Assembly (NCBI RefSeq): GCF_004337695.1 | Contig: NZ_SJXJ01000010.1 | Coordinates: 124,001 to 188,000, forward strand | Source: Tenacibaculum sp. M341 | Lineage (GTDB): Bacteria; Bacteroidota; Bacteroidia; Flavobacteriales; Flavobacteriaceae | Reading direction: 5' to 3' | DNA: 64,000 nucleotides | Shown: positions 36,811 through 47,208 of the stretch, in pieces | How positions within the stretch are numbered: position 1 is the first letter of the stretch | Layout of the letters: each line of letters begins with the position of its first letter | Translations under genes and position numbers: made by a program | Notes under the pieces: generated by a model | The model's database searches: none | The model's input: the letters and a program-made list of their open reading frames with translations, nothing else | Told to the model about the DNA's origin: nothing

Positions 36811-36836
36811 AAAACTGCTGACAAATTAGCAGTTTT
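36811..36836 (+). terminator. Terminator after nitronate monooxygenase gene
   Basis: AAAACTGCT (36811-36819) and AGCAGTTTT (36828-36836) form a 9-bp stem with an 8-base loop and a T-run. Confidence 0.75.
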
Positions 36837-36868
36837 TTTATTTATAAAAATGATGTACATTGTTGTAG

Positions 36869-38932
<2,064 letters not shown>

Positions 38933-38950
38933 ATAAATATTATACCTAAT

Positions 38951-38979
38951 AAAAAAACCTACGTAACGTAGGTTTTTTT
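38951..38979 (+). terminator. Terminator after the FadH-like gene
   Basis: AAAAAAACCTACG (38951-38963) and its complement (38967-38979) form a 13-bp stem with a 3-base loop and a T-run. Confidence 0.85.
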
Positions 38980-39020
38980 TATTAGTTTTTTCAAGATTAA
39001 AACTAACTTAAATTAGATAA

Positions 39021-40007
39021 ATGAAGTCATTTACCGTAAACGAAATTACAAAGCTATTAGACGGAGAATTAATAGGGGATTGTGATCATAAAATTGAAGC
39101 TCCAGAACAAATAGAAAAAGCAGAAAATAATAATATTACTTTTATAAATAGTAGTAAATATGCTCGTTTATGGGAAACATCAAAAGCAAGAGTAGCAATA
39201 TTAGACGAAAAAATAAAATTAGAACCAGGAGCAGGTAAAGCTTTTATAAAAGTAAAGAATGTAGATTTAGCGATGGTGAAGGTTTTAGAACTTTTTATAC
39301 CTGATTCACCTTATTTTAGTGAAGAGATTCATCCCAAGGCAGTTATTTCTTCTACAGCTAAATTAGGAAGAGGTTGTAAAATAGGAGCAAATTCTTTTAT
39401 AGGAGAAAATGTAATTTTAGGAGATAACGTAGTTATATATCCTAATGTATCTATTTTTGATGACACTTCTATAGGTAATAATACGATAATTTGGTCAGGA
39501 ACTGTAATTAGAGAGAGAAGTGAGATAGGAAACAATTGTATTTTTCATAATAATGTAAGTATTGGAGCTGACGGATTTGGCTATAGACCAAGTAAACAGG
39601 GATTAATTAAAATTCCTCATATAGGAAATGTTGTTATAGGTAATAATGTTGAAATTGGGGCTAATTCATGTGTTGATAGGGGTAAGTTTAGTGCTACAAT
39701 ATTAGGAGATGGTTGTAAAATTGATAATCTTGTTCAAATAGGACATAATTCAGTTTTAGGAAAATTTTGTATTATGGCTGGAAATAGTGGATTAGCAGGT
39801 TCAGTAACTTTAGGAGATGGAGTTGTTATTGGAGGAAGTGCCTCTATAAAAGATCATACAACAATTCATTCAGGAGCAACAGTAGGAGCGGGATCTGGTG
39901 TTATAGCTGATGTTCCTGCAGGGCAAACTGTAGTAGGGTATCCAGCATGTGAAGCAAAAGAAAAATTAAGACAATGGGTAGCTCTACGAAAATTAGCAAG
40001 AAAATAA
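39021..40007 (+). CDS. lpxD: UDP-3-O-acyl-glucosamine N-acyltransferase
   Basis: The 328-residue protein is LpxD, which adds the second acyl chain to UDP-3-O-acylglucosamine in lipid A synthesis. It has the N-terminal uridine-binding domain (about 1-105), then a left-handed beta helix of hexapeptide repeats (such as IGANSFIGENVILG). The catalytic histidine lies in IDNLVQIGHNSVLG. Its length fits the family. The lpxA, lpxB and fabZ neighbours usual elsewhere are absent. A long hairpin begins 81 bases after the stop. Confidence 0.94.
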   Translation: MKSFTVNEITKLLDGELIGDCDHKIEAPEQIEKAENNNITFINSSKYARLWETSKARVAILDEKIKLEPGAGKAFIKVKNVDLAMVKVLELFIPDSPYFSEEIHPKAVISSTAKLGRGCKIGANSFIGENVILGDNVVIYPNVSIFDDTSIGNNTIIWSGTVIRERSEIGNNCIFHNNVSIGADGFGYRPSKQGLIKIPHIGNVVIGNNVEIGANSCVDRGKFSATILGDGCKIDNLVQIGHNSVLGKFCIMAGNSGLAGSVTLGDGVVIGGSASIKDHTTIHSGATVGAGSGVIADVPAGQTVVGYPACEAKEKLRQWVALRKLARK

Positions 40008-40087
40008 TAGAAGTTCACTAAAGAAATAATTTAGCTGCTAAATTATAGTTAAAATACAAAGTAGGATTAAACCTACCGGCATAATAT

Positions 40088-40130
40088 CTGTCTCATGAAG
40101 TGATAATTTAAATTACATTTTATGAGACAG
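40088..40130 (+). terminator. Terminator-like hairpin overlapping the start of a secreted-protein gene
   Basis: CTGTCTCAT (40088-40096) pairs with ATGAGACAG (40122-40130), and the stem extends inward with two G-U pairs and one bulged A to roughly 20 bp, followed by eight T residues. The right arm holds the ATG of the next gene, so it could terminate lpxD transcription and block initiation of the next gene. Confidence 0.75.
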
Positions 40131-40694
40131 TTTTTTTTAATATTAATTTTATGTTCAATAGCATGCATTAATGCTCAAATATCTCCACAAGCAAATAATT
40201 TAGAAGCTACCAAAAAACAAAAATTTAGTTCACGCAATGCTGTTGGTATATTGTATTTTAATGAGCAAGAAGTGTTGAAAAAGTTAAAAATAAAGAAGAA
40301 AAACAAGAAAACCACAGTTTTAAAAGCCATTAAAGACTACAATACTGCAATAGAAGAGATTGAATTTTTAGAAAGTGTAAAATTAAATAAAGTAGATGCA
40401 GCTTTTGAAGAGACGATTTTAATTGCAAGAGAAAATAAAGATTTTGAATCGATAAGAGAAGCTAGGAAGGAGGCGAATAGGACTTTAAAACCAGTAAGAC
40501 TAAAAGTGAAAAGGACTGATGCTAGCTTAAATGAGCGTTTGATGGAGGTTTTAACCAAAAAACAATTAAAAAAATGGTTAAAATTTCAGAAGAAAGAAAA
40601 AGAAAAATTAAATCCAAAACCAACACAAAAAGTTAGACGAAATTCAAGAGGCATGAGAGGAAATAGATCTGGTGGAATGAGAAGAAATTTTTAA
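40122..40694 (+). CDS. Small secreted basic protein
   Basis: The 190-residue protein has a signal peptide (MRQFFLILILCSIACINAQ) with a cleavage site after NAQ. The mature part is helical and highly basic, resembling Spy/LTXXQ-like periplasmic proteins in layout (KKQKFSSRNAVGILYF, then repeated Lys/Glu helices). It ends in an Arg/Gly-rich tail (RGMRGNRSGGMRRNF). I do not recognise a family with certainty. Its ATG is inside the right arm of a long hairpin, which suggests translation or transcription control. Confidence 0.75.
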   Translation: MRQFFLILILCSIACINAQISPQANNLEATKKQKFSSRNAVGILYFNEQEVLKKLKIKKKNKKTTVLKAIKDYNTAIEEIEFLESVKLNKVDAAFEETILIARENKDFESIREARKEANRTLKPVRLKVKRTDASLNERLMEVLTKKQLKKWLKFQKKEKEKLNPKPTQKVRRNSRGMRGNRSGGMRRNF

Positions 40695-40754
40695 GTTATT
40701 ACCACTAAAAATGAACAAACTATAAAAATGGGTGTTTAACTTTTTATCGTAAAA

Positions 40755-40784
40755 TTGTAAAATCTAAATTATTAACGATATTTG
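40755..40784 (+). promoter_or_regulatory. Promoter of the CAL67264-like gene
   Basis: TTG at 40755-40757 and GATATTTG at 40777-40784 are exactly 19 bases apart, the canonical Bacteroidota spacing, and the second element differs from TAnnTTTG only in its first base. The start ATG follows at 40810. Confidence 0.5.
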
Positions 40785-40809
40785 TAGCTCAATTTTTTTG
40801 AAATTAATT

Positions 40810-40992
40810 ATGGCAATGAACAAAAATACAGTGTTGACCTATGCAACTTTAATAATGGTGATCATGGGGTTATTATTAACTGCCTTAGCAGTTTTTAAAT
40901 ATGATGAGATAGCAGGTTATGGTTTTGGAGCAGTAGCTTTAGGTTTCTTTTCTATAGCTTGGGTATTTAATGCACTAAAAGGAAGAGTATAA
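40810..40992 (+). CDS. CAL67264-type small membrane protein
   Basis: The 60-residue protein has two membrane helices (VLTYATLIMVIMGLLLTALAV and GYGFGAVALGFFSIAWVF) joined by a short polar loop, and ends KGRV. It matches the CAL67264 family of small Flavobacteriia membrane proteins and lies upstream of ettA, as often seen. A second ATG at 40816 is also possible. Function is unknown. Confidence 0.75.
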   Translation: MAMNKNTVLTYATLIMVIMGLLLTALAVFKYDEIAGYGFGAVALGFFSIAWVFNALKGRV

Positions 40993-41105
40993 AAATACTC
41001 ATTGCACAAAATATTTCCATAAAACAATATCCTCAAAATGTAAATGTAAGTACAATTGGATTTTTTTGTGTTAGTGTAAAAAATCTTTAAAAGTTTTAAA
41101 AATAT

Positions 41106-41137
41106 AGATACTAGTATTATTGATCATATTAGTATCT
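41106..41137. repeat. Dyad in the gap before ettA
   Basis: AGATACTA (41106-41113) and TAGTATCT (41130-41137) are complementary, and the stem extends inward with one G-U pair to 12 bp. It may be a terminator for the upstream gene or an operator for ettA, whose ATG is 37 bases downstream. No good T-tract follows. Confidence 0.35.
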
Positions 41138-41173
41138 TTATAATTAAATCATCAAATCAAATAATCAATTAAC

Positions 41174-42865
41174 ATGTCAGACGATAAAAAAGTCATTTTC
41201 TCTATGAATAAGGTTTCTAAAACCTATCAATCAACAGGGAAACAAGTTTTAAAAGATATATATTTAAGTTTTTTCTACGGAGCAAAAATTGGAATTTTAG
41301 GTTTAAACGGATCGGGTAAATCTACTTTATTAAAAATAATAGCTGGTGTAGAAAAAAATTACCAAGGAGAAGTTACTTTTTCTCCAGGTTATAAAGTTGG
41401 ATACTTAGAGCAAGAGCCGCAATTAGACGAAAATAAAACGGTAATGGAAGTTGTAAAAGAAGGTGTAGCTGAAACAGTTGCAGTTCTTGATGAATACAAC
41501 AAGATTAACGATATGTTTGGTTTAGAAGAAGTATATTCTGATGCTGACAAGATGGAGAAGTTAATGGCGCGTCAGGCTGAATTACAAGATAAAATTGATG
41601 CTTCAAATGCTTGGGAATTAGATACAAAGTTAGAAATAGCAATGGATGCTTTACGTACACCTGATTCTGATAAAAAAATCGGAGTACTTTCAGGAGGAGA
41701 GCGTCGTAGAGTTGCTTTGTGTAGATTATTATTACAAGAGCCAGAAATTTTATTATTAGATGAGCCTACCAACCACTTAGATGCAGAATCTGTACATTGG
41801 TTAGAGCATCATTTAGCACAATATAAAGGAACTGTAATTGCAGTAACGCACGATAGATATTTCTTAGATAATGTTGCTGGTTGGATTTTAGAGTTAGATA
41901 GGGGAGAAGGTATTCCTTGGAAAGGAAATTATTCTTCTTGGTTAGATCAAAAATCGAAGCGTTTAGCACAAGAAAGTAAAACAGCTTCTAAGCGTCAGAA
42001 AACATTAGAACGAGAGTTAGAATGGGTGCGTCAAGGAGCTAAAGGTCGTCAAACAAAGCAGAAAGCACGTTTGAAGAACTATGAAAAATTAATGAGTCAA
42101 GACCAAAAGCAGCAAGAAGAGAAGTTAGAAATTTATATTCCTAACGGACCTCGTTTAGGAACCAATGTAATTGAAGCTACTGGGGTTTCTAAAGCTTATG
42201 GTGATAAGTTATTATATGAAAATTTAGAGTTTAACTTACCGCAAGCAGGGATTGTCGGAATTATTGGACCGAATGGTGCTGGTAAAACAACAATTTTTAG
42301 AATGATAATGGGAGAGGAAACTCCTGATGCTGGTAATTTTAAAGTTGGAGAAACATCTAAAATTGCATATGTAGATCAATCTCATTCTAATATTGATCCT
42401 GAGAAATCTATCTGGGAAAACTTTTCTGAAGGTCAAGATTTAGTAATGATGGGAGGAAAACAAGTAAACTCTAGAGCTTATTTAAGTCGTTTTAATTTTG
42501 CAGGAAGTGAGCAAAACAAAAAAGTAAACACTTTATCTGGTGGTGAGCGTAACCGTTTGCATTTAGCAATGACTTTAAAAGAAGAAGGGAACGTATTATT
42601 ATTAGATGAGCCTACAAATGATTTAGATGTAAATACATTACGAGCATTAGAAGAAGGTTTAGAAAACTTTGCTGGATGTGCAGTAGTAATTTCTCACGAT
42701 AGATGGTTTTTAGATAGAATTTGTACGCACATTTTAGCTTTTGAAGGTGATTCTCAAGTGTATTTCTTTGAAGGTTCTTTCTCTGATTATGAAGAAAACA
42801 AGAAGAAACGTTTAGGTGGTGATTTAATGCCAAAACGTATTAAATATAAGAAACTAATCAGATAG
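41174..42865 (+). CDS. ettA: Energy-dependent translational throttle protein EttA
   Basis: The 563-residue protein is a tandem ABC-F ATPase. Walker A motifs are LGLNGSGKSTLL (first domain) and IGPNGAGKTTIF (second). Each half has an LSGGE signature (VLSGGERRRVAL, TLSGGERNRLHL) and a Walker B with LLLDEPTNHLD and LLLDEPTNDLD. An arm or linker segment rich in Lys and Arg (KRQKTLERELEWVRQGAKG) joins the halves. EttA binds the ribosome E site and links elongation to the ATP/ADP ratio. A hairpin ends the gene. Confidence 0.95.
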   Translation: MSDDKKVIFSMNKVSKTYQSTGKQVLKDIYLSFFYGAKIGILGLNGSGKSTLLKIIAGVEKNYQGEVTFSPGYKVGYLEQEPQLDENKTVMEVVKEGVAETVAVLDEYNKINDMFGLEEVYSDADKMEKLMARQAELQDKIDASNAWELDTKLEIAMDALRTPDSDKKIGVLSGGERRRVALCRLLLQEPEILLLDEPTNHLDAESVHWLEHHLAQYKGTVIAVTHDRYFLDNVAGWILELDRGEGIPWKGNYSSWLDQKSKRLAQESKTASKRQKTLERELEWVRQGAKGRQTKQKARLKNYEKLMSQDQKQQEEKLEIYIPNGPRLGTNVIEATGVSKAYGDKLLYENLEFNLPQAGIVGIIGPNGAGKTTIFRMIMGEETPDAGNFKVGETSKIAYVDQSHSNIDPEKSIWENFSEGQDLVMMGGKQVNSRAYLSRFNFAGSEQNKKVNTLSGGERNRLHLAMTLKEEGNVLLLDEPTNDLDVNTLRALEEGLENFAGCAVVISHDRWFLDRICTHILAFEGDSQVYFFEGSFSDYEENKKKRLGGDLMPKRIKYKKLIR

Positions 42866-42904
42866 TTTTAAAGCATTCTTAAAGAGCGTTAAAAGTTCTA
42901 AAAT

Positions 42905-42961
42905 AACTCATATTTTGTTGTTAAATACAGTTAAACTTGTTAAAGCAACGAAATATGAGTT
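42905..42961 (+). terminator. Long hairpin after ettA
   Basis: AACTCATATTTTGTTGTT (42905-42922) pairs with AGCAACGAAATATGAGTT (42944-42961) in an 18-bp stem with two G-U pairs and a 21-base loop, then TTTATTTT. It lies 39 bases after the stop. Confidence 0.75.
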
Positions 42962-43060
42962 TTTATTTTCCGTTTCGATAGTATAGTAATAAAATTTCTG
43001 CGCAGTTTATTGTTTTTACTATCATCAACCATTTCGTTTAACTATCAAAAACAATTAAAC

Positions 43061-43402
43061 ATGAAAAATTATTTTAAAACTGTAACATTTTTAATGTTAT
43101 TTATCGGAACAGGATTTTTTGGAACTTTACAAGCTACTAATACATTAGAAGCTGTAGAAATTGTAAATCAAGATAAAAGTATAGTCGCTACTTTTGTGGA
43201 ATTCTCAGAAAGTGAAGGGTTTAAGTTTTCTACAAAAGATGGTGATACTGTAACTTTTCATCAGGTTGCTGAAGAAGCATCAAAGGTAATAGACTTAAAA
43301 TCGGGAGATTATAAAGGAAAAACTTTTGAAGTTACTTACACAGTTTCTGAAGTAAAAGGGAAAAAGAAGTATGTAATAACCAGCTTAAAAGAAGTTAGTT
43401 AA
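43061..43402 (+). CDS. Small secreted protein of unknown family
   Basis: The 113-residue protein has a signal peptide (about 1-26: TFLMLFIGTGFFGTLQATN). The mature part is beta-rich, with VATFVEFSESEGFKFSTKDG and the strands FEVTYTVSEVKGKKKYVI, suggesting a small OB- or immunoglobulin-like fold. I do not recognise a family. The ATG at 43061 is preferred to one at 43010 because only it places the hydrophobic segment at the N terminus. A hairpin follows. Confidence 0.75.
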   Translation: MKNYFKTVTFLMLFIGTGFFGTLQATNTLEAVEIVNQDKSIVATFVEFSESEGFKFSTKDGDTVTFHQVAEEASKVIDLKSGDYKGKTFEVTYTVSEVKGKKKYVITSLKEVS

Positions 43403-43425
43403 TAAACTAACTCATAAAGCAAATT

Positions 43426-43456
43426 AAGGACTAGTAATAATTTATTATTGGTCCTT
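43426..43456 (+). terminator. Terminator after the small secreted-protein gene
   Basis: AAGGACTAGTAATAA (43426-43440) pairs with TTATTATTGGTCCTT (43442-43456), including two G-U pairs, followed by a T-run. The innermost pairs must open to form the loop. Confidence 0.75.
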
Positions 43457-43578
43457 TTTTTATGTAGTTATTTCATTTGAAAAAGTAATAGTAATTTTTG
43501 TCAATTTTTGTTTTAAATTGTTTAAGTTTAGGTGATTTTAGGTATTTAATAATACAGAATAAAAGATAAATTTAGATT

Positions 43579-43929
43579 ATGAAATTTTTAAGTTATGCCA
43601 TTATAATTACTGTTCTTTTATGTATTGTTTCTTTTACTGTAAAAGATTCGAATACAAATAAAGAGGTAAGTTTAGAGGAGTGTGAATTTGACGGAAAAAA
43701 ACTTTATGGAAAAATTCAACTTGTTGAATATGTTTCTGAAGCTGATGTAAAAGTAAAAATAGTAAACTCTTTTGCAGATATAAAAGTTAAGTTTGTAGAA
43801 AACTTTGCAGATGAATGTGGAGAATGGCAGATAGTTGAAAATGGAGGTGATTTAAAAGTATATATCGCAGAAAACTTCGCAGATATTAAAATAGAACCAG
43901 TAACATCTTTTCCTGGTTTAGTTAGATAG
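43579..43929 (+). CDS. Small exported repeat protein (DUF6150-like)
   Basis: The 116-residue protein has an N-terminal signal or anchor (FLSYAIIITVLLCIVSF). The mature part carries a repeating pattern: KIVNSFADIKVKFV, ENFADECGEWQIV and YIAENFADIKIEPV, each with an aromatic-Ala-Asp core spaced about 13 to 35 residues apart. This resembles DUF6150-type short repeats, but the assignment is tentative. It ends just before a terminator. Surface or periplasmic location is inferred. Confidence 0.7.
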   Translation: MKFLSYAIIITVLLCIVSFTVKDSNTNKEVSLEECEFDGKKLYGKIQLVEYVSEADVKVKIVNSFADIKVKFVENFADECGEWQIVENGGDLKVYIAENFADIKIEPVTSFPGLVR

Positions 43930-43933
43930 CATA

Positions 43934-43968
43934 AAAAAACCGTTTAAAATATCTTTAAACGGTTTTTT
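43934..43968. terminator. Bidirectional terminator hairpin
   Basis: AAAAAACCGTTTAAA (43934-43948) and its complement (43954-43968) form a 15-bp stem with a 5-base loop. It lies between the convergent ends of the repeat-protein gene and the 88-residue gene. Confidence 0.85.
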
Positions 43969-43989
43969 AATAATTTACTTTAAATGATT

Positions 43990-44256
43990 TTAAAGCGCGT
44001 TTACTTTTGCTACTAAAGATTTTGCTTTAGTTTCTAAATCAGAATTTATTGCTTTAAAGTGAGCTCTCTTGTTTTCAACATTTTTAGCATGCACTTTGAC
44101 AATTAATTCATCAAAAACAACAATCGCTTCATCGATAATTCCTTGTGATTTTGTAGTGTCTTCTTTAGGATTCATTAACTCCCATACATAACATTCTTCA
44201 ATAATATCTCCTAAAGTGTAATTGATATCTTTTTTAAGATTTTTTACGCTAGCCAT
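43990..44256 (-). CDS. Small helical protein of unknown function
   Basis: The 88-residue protein is predicted to be all alpha-helical, with EECYVWELMNPKED early and alternating charged and hydrophobic helices after it (AIVVFDELIVKVHAKNVEN). No signal peptide or recognised family. A -7 box lies 17 bases upstream of the ATG at 44256, which supports it as a real gene. Confidence 0.65.
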   Translation of the reverse strand: MASVKNLKKDINYTLGDIIEECYVWELMNPKEDTTKSQGIIDEAIVVFDELIVKVHAKNVENKRAHFKAINSDLETKAKSLVAKVNAL

Positions 44257-44272
44257 AATTAATATTTTTATG

Positions 44273-44280
44273 CAAAATTA
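44273..44280 (-). promoter_or_regulatory. -7 promoter box for the 88-residue gene
   Basis: The minus strand reads TAATTTTG, a full match to TAnnTTTG, 16 bases before the ATG at 44256. Confidence 0.5.
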
Positions 44281-44333
44281 AATGATTTTATCTAATTCTT
44301 TCTGAAATATTTCTAAAAATAAACAGATAAGAC

Positions 44334-45035
44334 TTATAACAAGTTCTGAAGTTCTTTTATACTTGATAAAGTTTGGTAGTTAGCTTCTTTTTTTTGCGAT
44401 TCACTTACTGTTTCATGTGCCCAAGTTGTATGAAAAGGAATATGAATTGCAGAGGCTCCGATTTCTAGTAATGGTAATACATCAGACTTTAATGAGTTCC
44501 CTATCATTAATAACTCTGAAGGATTTATATCTAAGTGTTTCACTAGTTTTTTATAATCGACAGCTTTTTTCTCACTCATTACTTCTACATGATGGAAATA
44601 AGATAATATTCCAGATTTTTCTAGCTTACGTTCCTGATCTAGTAAATCTCCTTTTGTAGCAACAATCAATTTATAATTTTTATTACTTAAATATTCTAAA
44701 GTTTCAGCAACATTATCCAGTAGCTCTATCGGTTTTTCCAACATTGTTTTACCTATATCAAGTATTTTATTAATGGTTTCGGGCTGTACATTATTATTAG
44801 AAAGTTCTAATGCACATTCAACCATAGAAAGTGTAAAGCCTTTTACACCGTAACCATACAGATGTAGATTATCAATTTCTTTTTTAAAAAGTTCTTGGTG
44901 TATTTTATTTTCAGTTTCATAATTACTTAACAATTTAGCAAAAGCATCTTCAGCTTCTCTAAAATAAGTTTCGTTTACCCAAAGTGTATCATCTGCATCA
45001 AAAGCAATTATTCCTAAATTTTGGTTGTTTTTCAT
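44334..45035 (-). CDS. HAD-family hydrolase
   Basis: The 233-residue protein begins IIAFDADDTLWVNE, the HAD motif I with its nucleophilic and acid/base aspartates. Motif II is KLIVATKGD, motif III the lysine in MSEKKAVDYKKLVK, and motif IV MIGNSLKSDVLPLLEIGA. A helical cap lies between about 15 and 95. It is likely a phosphatase for a small phosphoester; substrate unknown. It is minus-strand, with a gap of 138 bases to the divergent GH5 gene. Confidence 0.9.
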   Translation of the reverse strand: MKNNQNLGIIAFDADDTLWVNETYFREAEDAFAKLLSNYETENKIHQELFKKEIDNLHLYGYGVKGFTLSMVECALELSNNNVQPETINKILDIGKTMLEKPIELLDNVAETLEYLSNKNYKLIVATKGDLLDQERKLEKSGILSYFHHVEVMSEKKAVDYKKLVKHLDINPSELLMIGNSLKSDVLPLLEIGASAIHIPFHTTWAHETVSESQKKEANYQTLSSIKELQNLL

Positions 45036-45173
45036 TGGTTTTTAGTGTATTGGGTATGAGATTTTGGTTTGAATAATAATTCAATAAATATTCAGTTATT
45101 AATAATGAATCTTAATCCCTAACCTATTTTGTTTTTTGGTATTAAAATACTAACAAAATATAAATCTAAATTA

Positions 45174-47072
45174 ATGAAAAATTTAAAAAAGAGTCTAACT
45201 TTTTTAACAATCTTCGCATTTGTATTATGCATAAACTCTCAGAATAATTGTGATTCTAGACCTGTTGATACATATGGAAGTTTAAAAGTATCTGGAAATA
45301 AAATCGTAAATCAAAAAGATGAGCCTGTAAGTTTTGCAGGAAATAGCTTCTTTTGGTCCAATACGGGCTGGGGAGCAGAAAAATTTTATAACAAAGACGT
45401 TGTATCATGGCTTAAAAAAGATTGGAATAGCAACATTGTAAGAGCTGCAATGGGAGTTGAAGACAATGGAGGATATTTGAATGATCCTGTTGGAAATAAG
45501 AATAGAGTTAAAACTATTGTTGAGGCAGCAATTAATGAAGGACTTTATGTTATTATAGATTGGCATTCTCATCATGCTGAAGAACATGAAGAAGAAGCTG
45601 TAGCATTTTTTAAAGAAATGGCTTCTCTTTATGGTAAACATCCAAATGTAATTTATGAAATTTACAATGAGCCTATATATACACCATGGTCTACTATAAA
45701 GTCTTATGCAGAAAAGGTTATTTCTGCTATTAGAAGTATTGATCAGAATAATTTAATAATAGTAGGAACTTCAACATGGTCTCAAGATGTTGATGCTGCT
45801 TCAAGAAACCCTATTACTAGCAGTAAAAACATTGCATATACATTACATTTTTATGCTGCAACTCATAAAGAATCTTTACGACAAAAGGCTAGAACAGCTT
45901 TAAATAATGGAATAGCTTTAATGGTAACGGAATGGGGTAGTGTTTCTGCAAACGGAAATGGTGCTGTAGATAATGGTTCTACTGATGAGTGGATGAAATT
46001 TTTAGCAGAAAACAAAATATCTCATCTTAATTGGTCTGTACATGATAAAAACGAAGGAGCTTCAATTATAAAATCTGGAGCATCTACTAAGGGGAATTGG
46101 TCTTCGCAGAATTTAACAGACTCTGGTAAGAAAGTAAGAACTATTATGAAAAATTGGTGTAGTAATAATGATGAAACACCAGGTGACGGAGAGCCAGATA
46201 ATGGAGAACCAGATAATGGTGGAGATACTAATGATGGTGATGAAACTAATGGTAATATTATTATTAGAGCCAAAGGAGTTTCTGGTGACGAAACTATAGA
46301 TGTATCTATAAACAATAAAGTTTTAAGAACAATCACATTATCAAGAAACTTTAAAAACTACGCTATTAATGGTGATAAAAACAAGAATGTTAAAGTAGAA
46401 TTTACAAACGATGTTGCAGGAGTAAGAAGAGATGTTCAAGTTGATTATATTACAATTAGCGGAAAAAAACTTCAGGCTGAAGATCAAAAAGTAAACACTG
46501 GTGTGTGGCAAAATGATAGTTGTGGAGGAAGTTATAGTGATTGGATTCATTGCCCTGGTTATATTCTTTTTGAAAATAAAAAAGATGATAATAATGATGG
46601 TGGCGGAGATGGAGATCAAAACAATCAAGGTTGTGGAAATATTCCAGTATGGTCTAGCTCTACGATATATCCTCAAAGTAATACTAAAGTTGTTTATGAA
46701 AATAAAATTTATAAAAACAATTGGTATACTCGTGGTCAGAATCCAAAATTAAACTCAGATAAGTACCAAGTATGGACGCTGATAGGAAATTGTAATTCTG
46801 CTGCTAATAAAGTATCAAAAGGGAAAATATCATCTGATTTAGAGAGTAATAAAGTAAAAATTACTCAAAAAACAGATAACCTTACTATTTCTGTAGATAA
46901 CCTAGTAGATTATTCAACCATTACAATACATAATATAAATGGTCAGATTATTTTAAGTAAAAAATTAATGAGTACAAATACTGACATACCATTAAAGAAG
47001 TTTAAAAATGATCTTTACTTTATAAATGTATTTGGTAAGAAGAAGTTTACTAAAAAAATTATAAAAAAATAA
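45174..47072 (+). CDS. Secreted modular GH5 glycoside hydrolase with T9SS domain
   Basis: The 632-residue protein has a signal peptide (LTFLTIFAFVLCINSQN) and a GH5 TIM barrel (about 35-330) with the acid/base glutamate E166 in YEIYNEPIYTPW and nucleophile E253 in MVTEWGSVSANG. An Asp/Glu/Pro/Gly-rich linker follows, then a CBM60/36-like module (from IIIRAKGVSGDETIDVSIN to SDWIHCPGYI), a CBM5/12-like module (VWSSSTIYPQSNTKVVYENK, NNWYTRGQNP) and a T9SS-like sorting domain. It probably degrades beta-glucan, cellulose or a related marine polysaccharide outside the cell. The ATG at 45174 fits the signal peptide best. Confidence 0.92.
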   Translation: MKNLKKSLTFLTIFAFVLCINSQNNCDSRPVDTYGSLKVSGNKIVNQKDEPVSFAGNSFFWSNTGWGAEKFYNKDVVSWLKKDWNSNIVRAAMGVEDNGGYLNDPVGNKNRVKTIVEAAINEGLYVIIDWHSHHAEEHEEEAVAFFKEMASLYGKHPNVIYEIYNEPIYTPWSTIKSYAEKVISAIRSIDQNNLIIVGTSTWSQDVDAASRNPITSSKNIAYTLHFYAATHKESLRQKARTALNNGIALMVTEWGSVSANGNGAVDNGSTDEWMKFLAENKISHLNWSVHDKNEGASIIKSGASTKGNWSSQNLTDSGKKVRTIMKNWCSNNDETPGDGEPDNGEPDNGGDTNDGDETNGNIIIRAKGVSGDETIDVSINNKVLRTITLSRNFKNYAINGDKNKNVKVEFTNDVAGVRRDVQVDYITISGKKLQAEDQKVNTGVWQNDSCGGSYSDWIHCPGYILFENKKDDNNDGGGDGDQNNQGCGNIPVWSSSTIYPQSNTKVVYENKIYKNNWYTRGQNPKLNSDKYQVWTLIGNCNSAANKVSKGKISSDLESNKVKITQKTDNLTISVDNLVDYSTITIHNINGQIILSKKLMSTNTDIPLKKFKNDLYFINVFGKKKFTKKIIKK

Positions 47073-47102
47073 ACGACTAACAAAGTAGAGGATTAATTTT
47101 TA

Positions 47103-47132
47103 CAAACGAGAAAAGAATCAATTTCTCGTTTG
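47103..47132. terminator. First hairpin after the GH5 gene
   Basis: CAAACGAGAAA (47103-47113) pairs with TTTCTCGTTTG (47122-47132) around an 8-base loop, 30 bases after the GH5 stop. Confidence 0.65.
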
Positions 47133-47136
47133 ATTT

Positions 47137-47156
47137 AACAGTTTTAATTAACTGTT
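47137..47156. repeat. Second hairpin in the GH5-kdsB gap
   Basis: AACAGTT (47137-47143) and AACTGTT (47150-47156) form a 7-bp stem with a 6-base loop. It lies between two larger hairpins. Confidence 0.4.
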
Positions 47157-47164
47157 TTAATATG

Positions 47165-47199
47165 AAAGTTAGGATTGAAAAAATCTCAGTCCTAACTTT
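47165..47199. terminator. Third hairpin, before the kdsB end
   Basis: AAAGTTAGGA (47165-47174) pairs with TCCTAACTTT (47190-47199) across a 15-base loop. It probably terminates kdsB, whose stop is at 47209 on the minus strand. Confidence 0.65.
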
Positions 47200-47208
47200 T
47201 ATTAATTT

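Noticed and set aside
46022-46676. Two minus-strand open frames opposite the GH5 linker and binding modules
   Set aside because: They mirror the low-complexity Asp/Gly linker of a clear gene and encode improbable Ser/Pro/Ile-rich proteins.
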